Under the pieces are notes generated by a model. That model was not told where the DNA came from. It was given only the letters and a program-made list of their open reading frames with translations, and searched no databases. From Chamaelirium japonicum (Eukaryota; Streptophyta; Magnoliopsida; Liliales; Melanthiaceae), in the NCBI GenBank assembly GCA_947650365.1, contig OX393552.1:23719981-23783980 (forward strand): a stretch of 64,000 nt of DNA, in the 5' to 3' direction. Positions 21,263 to 34,283 of this stretch are shown here, piece after piece. A program made the translations under genes and the position numbers. Each line of letters starts with the position of its first letter. The first letter of the stretch is position 1.

Positions 21263-23488
21263 TTCTATAATTTTTTAAATAATAGTAATCATTTAATTAT
21301 TTGATTATCTAGTTATTTATTGAAATTTGTTATTTTATTTATTTATTAATTATTATATTATTAAATAATTAAATTATGTAACTATTTAATGGTTTAAAAT
21401 ATTAAATAAAGTAATAATGATTTAATTATATAATTAATTTATTTTATTAGTTATTTCTTTAATTATTATTATTTTTTCAATTAATTTTATTAATTTATTA
21501 TATAATAAATTGTTGAAATAGTTATTGAATTAATTTTTTATTTAATTAACTAATAAAATAATTAATTTTTGAATGCAATTTATTTAATTTTTTATAATTT
21601 AATAAAATAATTTTTTAATTATTCTGTTACATAATAATTTATTTAAACTATTATTTATTTAACTTTTAAATTATTTAATAATAATTTTTTTTTGTTTAAG
21701 TAAATAATCAATTTAATATATTTTATTACTAAATAAGTTTTTAAATATTTAAACTATAGACTAATTATTTAATTAGTTAAAAAAATTATAATTTAAATAA
21801 TTCTTTATATAATTATCTAAATAATGAAATTATAATTTTATAATTATTTTAATAAATAATTATTCAAAAATTTATTGAAATGATAATATAATAATTTAAT
21901 TACATATTAATTTAGTTATATAATTATTGATTAAATTATTTTATATTTCAAAAAATTATAATTTAATTAAATTAAGATTTATTGAACTATGGAATAATTG
22001 AATAATTAAATTAATTTTTTGTTTCAGTAAATAATCAATTTAATATATTTACTAACTAAATAAGTTTTTAATTATTTAAATAATTAAATAATTATTTACT
22101 TATTTCAAAAAATTATTATTTAAATAGTTCTTTGTATAATTATCTAATTATTGAAATTATAATTTTATAATTTTTTGAAAAAATAATTATTTAATAATTT
22201 ATTAAAATAATAATATTTTAATTTTTTTACATAATTATTTAGTTATGTAGTAATTAAATAAATGATTTTATTATTTCAAAAAATTATTAATTAATATAAT
22301 TTATTTTTTTAATGATTATTTAAATATTTAATAAATAAAATACTTAAATATATTTTATAAAAATATTGTATAATTATATAATGGAATTATTTTATTAGAA
22401 TATAAACATAACATAAAGAAATAATTGAATTATTCAAATATTTTATAAAATTATTAAATAATTTTTTGAATCATTATTCCATAAATTATAATTAATCAAA
22501 TATTTTTATTTTCTACTTATTGAATAATTCAATAATGATTATTGAATTATTTTATTATTGAATTATTCAATAAGTAAATAATAAAAATATTTAATTAAAT
22601 ATAACTTATAGAATAAGGATTCAAATAATTATTTAATTAACTTATAAAATATTTAAATAATTTTATTATTTCTTTATGTTATTAATATTTTTTCATAGAA
22701 TAATTCAATTATATAATTATATAATATTTTAATCAAATAATTTAATAATTTAATTATTTTATTATTTACTTATTAATTTAAAGTATAAATTATATAAATT
22801 AATAAGTTTTTTTGAATAATAAAATAATTTAATCAATAATTACATAACTAAATTATTATGGAATAAAATTATTATATTATCATTTAAACAAATTATAAAA
22901 TAATTATTTATTTATATAACTAAAATATTAGAGTTTAATTATTTAGATAATTAAATAAATATTATTTAAATAATTTTTTTTTAAATAATTAAATCATTAG
23001 TCAATTATTGAAATATTTAAAAACTTAATTAGTGAAGAAATATATCAAATAGATTATTTACTTAAAAAAATATATTTTTATTATTAAATAATTTCATTTG
23101 TTAAATAAATAATAATTTAAATAAAATATTGTATAATGAAATAAATATAAAATTTTATTAAATTATGGGATATTAATTTAAATAACTAAAAAAAATAATT
23201 ATTTAATTAAATAATAAAATAAAACAATAATTTAATAACTATTTACGTATTATTTGAATAATTAGTTAATTATTTGAATATATAAATATTAAAATATTTT
23301 TTTAAATAGTTTAATATTTTTTTTAATAATCAAAGAAATATTTATTGATTTTAATATTTAATTAATAAATAATTTCATTATATAAATAATTCAATATTTC
23401 TTTAATTATTTAATTATATAATTTTTTTAACTATTTAATTTATTAAACTAATTAAATTAATTAAATAATAGAAAGTAAAGATGGAAGA
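21263..23488. repeat. AT foldback between d and e, U2 (centre 22537)
   Basis: No gene. Left arm with an internal tandem block of 327 bp (GTTTAAGTAAATAATCAATT at 21694, GTTTCAGTAAATAATCAATT at 22021), centre TTCAATAATGATTATTGAA on 22537, and a complete right arm to the purine tract of e. The inner part is very like the foldback after cassette g. Confidence 0.75.
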
Positions 23489-23960
23489 TGAGGCAAACCC
23501 AAATTTTTTTCTTTAAAAAAATATATTTTTCTTTAAAAAAATTTAAAATATTATAACTGTTATGGGATCATTCGATCGGATGACTGTCCACCGTCGGATC
23601 CCTCTCTTAGATTAGGGTTTCCCATATAATACTAAGGCCCTAAGTAAGCTTACCCTATAAATAATATACGACTCCTTTAGGGTGGGGCATGTTTGACGGC
23701 TCTCTCATTCTCCCATCTCATAATATGTTATTAATACGAACTTATCGAGCCCAGTCGACCCGTCGCAAGAAAGCGGAGAGAGAAACGAAGACAAAAGAGA
23801 CAGAAGAAGAAAGATGAGAATGAAGAAATAAATGAAGAGAGAAAAAGTCATGCTCCAATCCATTGGCCATAGGTCTGAAGTAAGAAGTAATCTAAATTCC
23901 AAATCTCCACTTCTTAATAGTATTATCTCAACGTTATTATGATTATCATTGCAATATTTC
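23489..23960 (+). mobile_element. LTR-leader cassette e, U2
   Basis: LTR-like 23489-23720 (232 bp). It begins TGAGGCAAACCC rather than TGAGGCACACCC and has ATGTTATTAATACGAAC after the LTR. TATA box and telo-box are intact; the palindrome arm is altered (ACTAAGGCCC). Leader ends about 23960. Confidence 0.62.
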
Positions 23961-26454
23961 TATAATTTTTTTAATAATAGTAATCGTTTATTTAATTATA
24001 AAATAAATTAACTAATTGAAATTTTTTAATATTTAACTTTTTATTAAAATAATAATTTTATTTAATTATTTAATTATCTAGTTATTTAATGAAATTTATT
24101 ATATATTTCATTTATTAATTATTATATTATTAAATAATTAAATTATTTAACTATTTAATGGTTTAAAATATGAAATAAAGAAATAATGATTTTATTATAT
24201 AATTAATTTATTTTATTATTTATTTCTTTACTTATTATTATTTTTTAAAAGTATTTTATTAATTAATGAAATAATAAATATTTAAAATAATAAAATAATT
24301 AATTATTTTATTATTCAATAAGTAATTAATGAAAATATTTAATTAATTATGTTTAATGAAATAATTATTAATTATTAATTATAAATTATAAATTTTATTA
24401 TTTTATAAAATATTTTATTAATTTAATTATTTATTAAATAAAGTAATAAAATAATATATTAATATAATAAATGATTATTTATTATTTTAAAAAATAGATT
24501 ATTTTAAAAAATATTTTATTATTTATATGATTAAATAATTAACTAATTATTTAAATAATAAGTAAATAGTTATTGAATTAATTTTTTATGTTATTACTTC
24601 ATGAAATAATTGATTTTTTGATGTATTTTATTTAATTTTTTATAATTTAATTAAATAATTTGTTATTTACTTCATTAGATAATAATTTATTTAAATTTTT
24701 ATTTATTTAACCATAAAATTAATTAATAATTAAATTATTTCTTATTTAAGTAAATAATCTATTTAATATATTTCTTTATAAAATTAGTTTTTAAATATTT
24801 AAATAATAGACTAATCTATTTAACTAAATTTTTTAAAATAATTTATTTATATATCAAATAGATTATTTACTTAAAAAATAAATATTTTTATTATTAAATA
24901 ATTTCATAGGTAAATAAAAAATAAATTACAAAAAATATTTTATAATTAAATAAATATAAAATTTTATTAAATTATGAGATATTAATTAAAATAACTGAAA
25001 AAAATAATTATTCAATTAAGTAATAAAATAAAACAATAATTTAATAATAATTTACTTATAATTTAAATAGATAGTTAATTATTTGAATATATAAATAATA
25101 AAATATTTTTTTAAAAAGCTTAATATTTTTTTTTATAATCAAATAAATAGTTATATAACTATTAATAATTTTAAAATAAATTTAGTTATAGAATTATTAA
25201 TTAATTTAGTTAGATAATTACTTATTTGAAAAAATTATTATTTAAACAATTCTTTATATCATTATTTAATTAAAAAAAATTAATTTGATAATTATTTCAA
25301 TAAAGAATTACTTAATAAATTATTTCAATAATAATTTAATAAGTTTATTATATTATAATTTAGTTATGTAATTATTAATTAAATTATTGTATTATTTTAA
25401 AAAATTAATAAATAATATAATTTATTCTTAAAATTATTAATTAAATATTTTAAAAATAAAATACATAAATTTATTTTGTTAAAATATTATATAATTATAT
25501 AATGGAATTATTTTATTAGAATATAATAATAATATAAAGAAATAATAAAATTATTCAAATATTTTCTAAAATAATTAAATATTATTTGATATTATTATTC
25601 TATAAATTATAATTAATCTAATATTTTAATTATTTACTTATGGAATAATTCAATAATGACAATTGAATTGTTTCATTATTGAATTATTCAATAACTAAAT
25701 CATAAAAATATTTAATTAATTATAATTTATGGAATAATGATTCAAATAAATATTTAATAATTTTGAAAAATATTTAAATAATTTCATTATTTCTTTATGT
25801 TATTAATATTTTATAATAAAATAATTCATTTATATAATTATATAATATTTTAATCAAATAATTAAAGTATTTTATTATTTAAATATTAACTTAATAATAT
25901 AAAGTATAAATTATATTAATAAATAATTTTTGAAATTAATAAAATAATTTAATCAATAATTATATAACTAAATTATTATATAATAAAATTAGTGAAAATA
26001 TATAGATTATTTACTTAAAAAAATTAATATGTTTATTATTAAATAATATCATAGTTAAATAATTAATAATTTGAATAAATTATTATATAATTTATTTAAT
26101 ATAAAATATTATGAAATTATAAGATATTAATTGAAATAACTAAAAATAATATTTATTTAATTAAGTAATCAAATAAAATAATAATGTAATATATATTTAT
26201 TTATTATTTAAATAATTAGTTAATATTTGAAATATATGAATATGAAAATATTTCTTCAGTTAGATTTATAATTTTTTAATAATTAAATAAATATTTATTT
26301 ATTTTAATATTTAATTAATAAATTATTAGTTTAAATTATTTAATTATATAGATAATTAAATATTTCATTAATTATTTAAATTTTTAATTTATTTAACTAT
26401 TTAATTTATTAAACTAATTAAATTAATTAAATAATAGGAAGTAAAGAAGGAAGA
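23961..26454. repeat. Two AT foldbacks between e and f, U2 (centres about 24840 and 25658)
   Basis: No gene. A first, collapsed foldback has left arm GTAAATAATCTATTTAATAT close to its mirror ATCAAATAGATTATTTAC near 24850-24870. A second with centre near 25658 follows. The left arm of the second (TTTGATAATTATTTCAATAA and onward, from about 25280) is the closest match I see to the foldback beside the 65-bp arrays. Confidence 0.7.
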
Positions 26455-26930
26455 TGAGGCACACCCGAATTTTTGGCTTTAAAAAAATATATATTATTCT
26501 TTAAAGAAATTTAAAACATTACAAGTTTTATGAGATCGTTCGATCGGATGACTGTCCACCGTCGGATCTCTCCCATAGATTAGGGTTTCCCATATTATAC
26601 TTAGGCCCTAAGTAAGCTTACTCTATAAATAATATACGACCCTTTAGGGTGTGGTACGTTTGACGGCTCTTTTTTTCTTTCATCTCAGAATATGTTATCA
26701 ACACGAATATATCGAGTCCAAACGACCCATCGCAAGGAAACAGAAAGAGAAACGAAGATAGAAGAGAGAGAAGAAGAGAGATGAGAATGGAGAAATAAAC
26801 AAAGAGAGAAGAAGTCCTGCTCCAGTCTATTGGCCACGGGTATAGGTTTGAAGTAAGAAGTAATCTAAATTCTAAAACTCCACTTCTCAATAGTATCATC
26901 TCAATGTTATTATGATTATCATTGTAATGT
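26455..26930 (+). mobile_element. LTR-leader cassette f, U2
   Basis: LTR-like 26455-26687 (233 bp, ending CATCTCA), followed by GAATATGTTATCAACACGA and leader to about 26930. Matches f of U1 and U3 closely. The LTR interior begins CGAATTTTTGGCTTTAAAAA. Confidence 0.62.
26580..26636 (+). promoter_or_regulatory. Promoter-like module in cassette f, U2
   Basis: Telo-box TTAGGGTTT (26580-26588), 17-bp palindrome TACTTAGGCCCTAAGTA (26598-26614), TATA box CTATAAATAATATA (26623-26636). Spacing equals that in U1 and U3. Confidence 0.5.
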
Positions 26931-28122
26931 TTCTATAATTTTTTTAACAATATTAATCGTTTATTTACTTATAAAATAATTTAAATAATTAAAAAATTTT
27001 AATAATTAAGTTTTTATTAAAATAATTATTTTATTTAATTATTTAATTTTTTAATTATCTAGTTATTTAATGAAATTTATTATTTTATTTATTTATTAAA
27101 ATTATTATTTCAAAAAATTATTCATTAATATAATTTACTCTTTCAATTATTAATTAAATATTTAAAAATAAAATACTTAAATTTATTTAGTTAAAATATT
27201 ATATAATTATATATTGGAATTATTTTATTCGAATAAAATAATAACATAAAGATATAATTTAATTATTCAAATATTTTATTAAATAATTTAATAATTATTT
27301 GAATTATTATTCCATAAATTATAATTAATCCAATATTTTTATTATTTACTTATTAAATAATTCAATAATGATTATTGAATTATTTTATTATTGAATTATT
27401 CAATAAGTAAATAATAAAAATATTTGATTAATTATAATTTATAGAATAATGATTCAAATAATTATTTAATTATTGAATCAATAATTTATTCAAAAAAATT
27501 ATTCGATTATCATTTAAATAAATTATTAAATTATTATTTATTTTTATAACTAAAATATTAGAATTTAATTATTTAGATAATGAAATAAAGAATTATTTAA
27601 ATAATTAATTATTTAGTCATTTATTAAAATATTTAAAAACTTAATTAGTAAAGAAATATATCAAATAGATTATTTACTTAAAATAATAAATATTTTCATT
27701 AGTAAATAATTTTATAGTAAAATAAGTAATAATTTAAATAAAATATTATATAATAAAATAAATAAAATTTATTAAATTATGAGATATTAATTGAAATAAG
27801 TTAAACTATTAATTATTTAATTAAGTAATAAAATAAGACAATAATTTAATAACTATTTACTTATTATTTAAATAATTAGTTAATTATTTGAAAATATGAA
27901 TTATAAAATATTTTTTAAATTGCTTAATATTTTTTTTAATAATCATTAAAATATTTATTGATTTTAATATTTAAATAATAAATAATTAGTATAAATAATT
28001 TAATTATATAGATAATTAAATATTTCTTTAATTATTTAATTATTTAATTATTTTATTTATATAACTATTTAATTTATAAAACTAATTAAATTAATAATAT
28101 AATAGGAAGTAAATAAGGAAGA
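26931..28122. repeat. AT foldback between f and g, U2 (centre 27370)
   Basis: No gene. Same plan as 11557-12752: shortened left arm, centre on 27370, right arm to the tract AGGAAGTAAATAAGGAAGA. Confidence 0.72.
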
Positions 28123-28555
28123 TGAGGCACACCCGAATTTTTTGCTTTAAAAAAACTTATATTTTTCTGTAAAAAAGTTTAAAACATTACAACTATTATG
28201 AGATCGTTCGATCGGATGATTGTTCACCGTCGGATCTCTCCCATAGATTAGGATTTCCCATATAATACTTAGGCCCTTAGTAAGCTTAGCCTATAAATAA
28301 TATACGACCCCTTTAGGGTGGGGTACGTTTGACGGCTCTCTCTTTCTCCCATCTCATAATATGTTATCAACACGAATATATCAAGCCCAGCTAATCCGTC
28401 GCAAGAAAACGAAGAGAGAAACGAAAACAGAAGAGAGAGAAGAAGAGAGATGAGAATGGAAAAATAAATGAAGAGAGAAGAAATCCTACCCCAGTCCATT
28501 GGCCACGGGTATAGGTTTGAAATAAGAAGTAATCTAAATTTCAAAACTCCACTTT
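28123..28555 (+). mobile_element. LTR-leader cassette g, U2
   Basis: LTR-like 28123-28356 (234 bp) and shortened leader joined to the inner foldback at ATTAGAATGTAAACATAAC. Same structure as g of U1. Confidence 0.6.
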
Positions 28556-29144
28556 TTATTAGAATGTAAACATAACATAAAGAAATAATTGAATTATTCA
28601 AATATTTTATAAAATTATTAAATAATTTTTTGAATCATTATTCCATAAATTATAATTAATCAAATATTTTTATTATCTACTTATTGAATAATTCAATAAT
28701 GATTATTGAATTATTTTTTTATTGAATTATTCAATAATTAAATTATAAAAATATTTAATTAAATATAATTTATGGAATAAGGATTCAAATAATTATTTAA
28801 TTAACTTATAAAATATTTAAATAATTTTATTATTTCTTTATGTTATTAATATTTTTTCATAGAATAATTCAATTATATAATTATATAATATTTTTAATCA
28901 AATAATTTAATTATTTAATTATTTTATTATTTACTTAATAATTTAAAGTATAAATTATATAAATTAATAAGTTTTTTACAATAATAAAATAATTTAATCA
29001 ATAATTACATAACTAAATTATTACGTAATAAAATTATTATATTATCATTTAAACAAATTATTAAATAATTATTATGTAATAAAAACTAAGTCTGGAATTA
29101 TTAAACTATTAAATAATTATTAAATTATAAATTATTATGTAATA
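28556..29144. repeat. AT foldback after cassette g, spanning U2/U3 (centre 28701)
   Basis: No gene. Centre TTCAATAATGATTATTGAA on 28701; right arm broken by the small array of U3. A monomer fragment (AACTAAGTCTGGAATTA) sits about 50 bp before the array. Confidence 0.74.
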
Positions 29145-29493
29145 AAAACTAAGTCTGGAATGCACACTCCGAAGCGTGGCGCACCGAAGACCGGCCAAAA
29201 TTCGCCCGAAAAACTAAGTCAAAAACGCGCACCCCGAAGCATGGTACATTGAAGTCCGACCAAAATTCGCCCGAAAAACTAAGTCTAGAACGCTCACCCC
29301 GAAGCGTGGTGCACCGAAGACCGGCCTTGCTCGAAATACTAAGTTTGGAAGGCGCAGCCCGAAGCGTGGCGCACCAAAGACTGGCCGAAATTCACCCGAA
29401 AAACTAAGTCTGGAATGCGACCCCAAAGCGTGGCGCACCGAAGACCGACCGAAATTCGCTTGAAAAACTCAGTCTGGAACACGCATCCCGAAG
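29145..29493. repeat. Small 65-bp minisatellite array, U3
   Basis: About 5.3 monomers, nearly identical to 398-744 and 48002-48350. Confidence 0.93.
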
Positions 29494-30408
29494 CTAAAAT
29501 TTTAATTTGATAATTATTTCAATAAAGAATTATTTAATAATTTATTTCAATAATAATCTAATAAGTTTATTATATAATAATTTAGGTATTTAATTATTAA
29601 TTAAATTATTATATTATTTCAAAAAATTAATAAATAATATAATTTATTCTTAAAATTATTAATTAAATATTTTAAAAATAAAATACTTAAATTTATTTTG
29701 TTAAAATATTATATAATTATATAATGGAATTATTTTATTAGAATATAATAATAACATAAAGAAATAATAGAATTATTCAAATATTTTATTAAATAATTAA
29801 ATAATTATTTGAATCATTATTCCATAAATTATAATTAATCCAATAATTTTATTATTTACTTATTGAATAATTCAATAATGATTATTGAATTATTTTATTA
29901 TTGAATTATTAAATAATAAATAATAAAAATATTTAATTAATTATAATTTATGGAATAATGATTTAAATAATAATTTAAATATTATATAAAATATTTAAAT
30001 AATTTTATTAATTCTATATTTTATTAATATTTTTTAATAAAATAATTCAATTATATAATTATATAATATTTTCATCAAATAATTTAAGTATTTTATTACT
30101 TCAATATTTAAGTAATAATTTAAAGTATAAATTATATTAATTAATAATTTTTTAAAATAATAAAATAATTGAATAAATAATTATATGACTAGATTATTAT
30201 GTAATAAAATTATTAGATTATCATTAAAATAAATTATTAAATAATTATTTATTTATATAACTAAAATATTAGAATTTAATTATTAAGATAATTAAATAAA
30301 GAATTATTTAAATAATAATTTTTTGAAATAATTAAATAGTTAGTCAATTATTGAAATATTTAAAAATTTAATTAGTGAATAAATATATCAAATAGATTAT
30401 TTATATAA
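29494..30408. repeat. AT foldback between arrays, U3 (centre 29880)
   Basis: No gene. First of the two copies of the array-linked foldback; centre on 29880. Ends in CAAATAGATTATTTATATAA, directly followed by monomer sequence. Confidence 0.78.
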
Positions 30409-32860
30409 GACCGATCGAAATTAGATTGAAAAACTAAGTCATAAATGCGCACCCTGAAGCGTGGCGCACCGAAGACCGACCTTAATTCGCACAAAAAACT
30501 AAGTCTGGAGTGCGATCCCAGAAGCGTGGCGCACCGAGGACCGGCCAAAATTCTCCCGAAAAACTAAGTCTGGAATGTGCACCCCAAAGCGTGGCGTACC
30601 AAGGACATGCAAAAATTCGCTCGAAAAACTAAGTCTGGAACGAGCACCCCGAAGCGTGGCGCATCGACGATCGGCCGAAATTCGCCCAAAAAACTAAGTC
30701 TGGAACATGCACCCCAAAGCATGGTGCACCGAAAACCGGTCGAAAATTCGTACGAAAAACGAAGTCTGTAATGCGCACCCCGAAGCGTGGTTCACCAAAG
30801 ACCGATCGAAATTCATCCAAAAAACTAAGTTAGGAACGCGCACCCTGAAGAGTGGCACACTAAAGACCTGCCGAAATTCGACAAAAAAACTAAGTCTGGA
30901 ATGCGCACCCTGAAGCGTAGTGCACCGAAAACCGACCGAAATTCGCTCGAAAAGCAAACTCTGGAACGTGCACACCGAAGCGTGGCGCACCGAAGACAGA
31001 TCGAAGTTCACCCAAAAAACTAAGTCTGGAATACGCGTCCTGAAGCGTGGCGCACCGAAGACCATCCAAAATTCGTCAGAAAAACTAAGTCTGCAATGCG
31101 CACCCCGAAGCGTGGCACAACGAAGACCGGCCGAAATTTGCCCGAAATGATAAGTCTAGAACGCGCACCATGAAGAGTGGCGCACCGAAGAACGACCGAA
31201 ATTCGCTCGAAAATCTAAGTCTGTAATGCGCATCCCGAAGCATGGTGCACCGAAAACTAGCCAAAATTCGGTAAAGAAACAAAGTCTAGAACGCGCACCC
31301 CAAAGCGTGGTGTAGCGAAAACCGACCAAAATTCGCACGAAAAACTAAGTCTGGAACGTGCATGATGAAGCGTGGCGCACTGTAGACCGATCGAAATTCT
31401 CCCGAAAAACTAAGTCTCGAACACGCACCCCGAAGCGTGGTGCACCGAAGACCGGCCAAAATTTATCCAGAAAACTAAGTCTGGAATGTGCACCCCAAAG
31501 CATGGCGCACAGAAGACCGGCCAAAATTTGCCCGGAAAACTAAGTCTGGAACGTGCACCCCGATGCATGGCTCACCGAGGACCGACCAAAATTCGTCCGA
31601 AAAACTAAGTTAGGAACACGCACCCCGAAGAGTGGTGCACCGAAGACTGGTCGAAATTTACCCAAAAAACTAAGTCTGGAACGCACACCTCGAAGCGTGG
31701 CGCACCGAAGACCGACCAAAATTCGATCGAAATACTAAGTCTGGAATGCGCACCCCAAAGCGTGGTGCACCCAAAACTGGCTGAAATTCACCCGAATAAC
31801 TAAGTCTGGAATGCACACACCAAAGCATGGCACATCGAAGATCGGCCGAAATTCACTTAAAAAACTATGTCTAGAATGCACATCCTGAAGCGTGGAGCAC
31901 CGAAGACCGACCGAAATTTGCCCAAAAAACTAAGTCTAGAGTGCGCACCCCGAAGCATGACGCACAGAGGATCGGGCGAAATTCGCCCAAAAAAATAAAT
32001 CTGGAACGTGCACCCTGAAGCGTGGCGTACCAAGGACCGGCCGAAATTTGGCAGAAAAACTAAGTCTGGAACTCGCACCCTGAAGCGTGGAGCAGTGAAG
32101 ACCGATCGAAATTCACCCGAAAAACTAAGTCTTGAATGCGCACGCCAAAGCGTGGTGCACCGAAGACCGGCAGAAATTTGCCCGAAAAACTTAATCTGGA
32201 ATGCGCACCCCGAAGCATGGCGCACCGAAGACAAGCCAAAATTCGCCCGAAAAATTAAGTCTGGAACGCGCACCCCGAAGAGTGCCGGACCGAAGACCGA
32301 CCGAAATTTACCTGAAAAACTAAGTTTGGAACGCGCACGTCAAAGCATGGCGCACCGAAGACCGATCGAAATTCGTGGGGAAAACTAAGTCTGGAACGTG
32401 CACCCCGAAGCATGGCGCACCGAAGACTAACCAAAATTCACCCGAAAAACTGAGTCTGGAATGCGCACCCCGATGTATGGCGCACCGACGATCAGCCAAA
32501 ATTTGATCGAAAAACTAAGTCTGGAATGCACACTCCGAAGCGTGGCGCACCGAAGATCGGCCAAAATTCGCCCGAAAAAACTAAGTCAAAAACGCGCACC
32601 CCGAAGCATGGTGCATTGAAGTCCGACCAAAATTCGCCCGAAAAACTAAGTCTAGAATGCGCACCCCGAAGCGTGGTGCACCGAAGACCGGCCTTGCTCG
32701 AAATACTAAGTTTGGAATGCGCAGCCCGAAGCGTGGCGCACCAAAGACTGACCGAAATTCACCCGAAAAACTAAGTCTGGAATACGACCCCAAAGCGTGG
32801 CGCACCGAAGACCAGCCGAAATTCGCTTGAAAAACTCAGTCTGGAACACGTATCCCGAAG
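30409..32860. repeat. Main 65-bp minisatellite array, U3
   Basis: 2,452 bp, about 38 monomers. Same order of recognisable variant monomers as U1 minus the 798-bp duplicate, and same length as U4. Variant monomers such as CATGATGAAGCGTGG, AGTGCCGGACCGAAG and GTGGGGAAAACTAAG occur once per unit at matching places, so the array is copied with the unit and is not being homogenised monomer by monomer. Confidence 0.95.
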
Positions 32861-34104
32861 CTAAAATTTTAATTTTATAATTATTTCAATAAAGAATTAT
32901 TTAATAATTTATTTCAATAATAATCTAATAAGTTTATTATATAATAATTTAGGTATTTAATTATTAATTAAATTATTATATTATTTCAAAAAATTAATAA
33001 ATAATATAATTTATTCTTAAAATTATTAATTAAATATTTTAAAAATAAAATAATTAAATTTATTTTGTTAAAATATTATATAATTATATAATGGAATTAT
33101 TTTATTAGAATATAATAATAACATAAAGAAATAATAGAATTATTCAAATATTTTATTAAATAATTAAATAATTATTTGAATCATTATTCCATAAATTATA
33201 ATTAATCCAATAATTTTATTATTTACTTATTGAATAATTCAATAATGATTATTGAATTATTTTATTATTGAATTATTAAATAAGTAAATAATAAAAATAT
33301 TTAATTAATTATAATTTATGGAATAATGATTTAAATAATAATTTAATTATTATCTAAAATATTTAAATAATTTTATTATTTCTATATTTTATTAATATTT
33401 TTTAATAAAATAATACAATTATATAATTATATAATATTTTCATCAAATAATTTAAGTATTTTATTACTTCAATATTTAAGTAATAATTTAAAGTATAAAT
33501 TATATTAATTAATAATTTTTTAAAATAATAAAATAATTGAATAAATAATTACATGACTAAATTATTATGTAATAAAATTATTAGATTATCATTAAAATAA
33601 ATTATTAAATAATTATTTATTTATATAACTAAAATATTAGAATTTAATTATTAAGATAATTAAATAAAGAATTATTTAAATAATAATTTTTTGAAATAAT
33701 TAAATAGTTAGTCAATTATTGAAATATTTAAAAATTTAATTAGTGAATAAATATATCAAATAGATTATTTATATAAAAAAATAAATATTTTCATTATTAA
33801 ATAAATTTATAGTTAAATAAATAATAATTTAAATAAAATATTGTATAATGAAATAAATATAAAATTTTATAAAATTATGAGATATTAATTTAAATAACTT
33901 AAAAAATAATTATTTAATTCAGTAATAAAATAAAACAATAATTTAATAACTATTACTTATTATTTAAATAATTAATTAATTATTTGAATATATGGAAAAT
34001 AAAAATAAAATTTAAATAGCTTAATATTTTTTTTAATAATCAAAAAAATATTTATTGATTTTTATATTTAAATAATAAATAATTAGTTTAAATAATTTAA
34101 TTAT
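32861..34104. repeat. AT foldback after main array, U3 (centre 33247)
   Basis: No gene. Second foldback copy (32510-33775 repeats 29145-30408), then right arm up to leader remnant a. Confidence 0.78.
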
Positions 34105-34283
34105 GAAGAAACGAAGGCAGAAGAGAGAGAAGAAGATATATGATAATGGAGAAATAAACGAGGAGAGAAGAAATCCTGCTCCAGTCCATTAGCCACAAGT
34201 ATAGGTTTGAAGTAAGAAGTAATCTAAATTCCAAAACTTCACTTCTCAATAGTATCATCTCAACGTTATTATGATTATCATTG
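34105..34283 (+). mobile_element. Leader remnant a, U3
   Basis: About 179 bp of leader without LTR, starting GAAGAAACGAAGGCAGAAG and ending TATGATTATCATTG, as in U1 and U4. Confidence 0.75.

Larger units (their letters stand above)
13390..28759 (+). repeat. Higher-order repeat unit U2 (lacks the main 65-bp array)
   Basis: About 15,370 bp. It has cassettes b to g in the standard order and spacing, nearly identical to U3 from about 15.4 kb onward. It differs from U1, U3 and U4 in carrying only the small array of about five monomers followed by one foldback block, where the others have small array, foldback, main array and a second foldback. Leader remnant a is also cut down to about 54 bp. The difference in length from U3, about 3.5 kb, is mostly accounted for by the missing main array plus one foldback copy. 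Confidence 0.88.
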
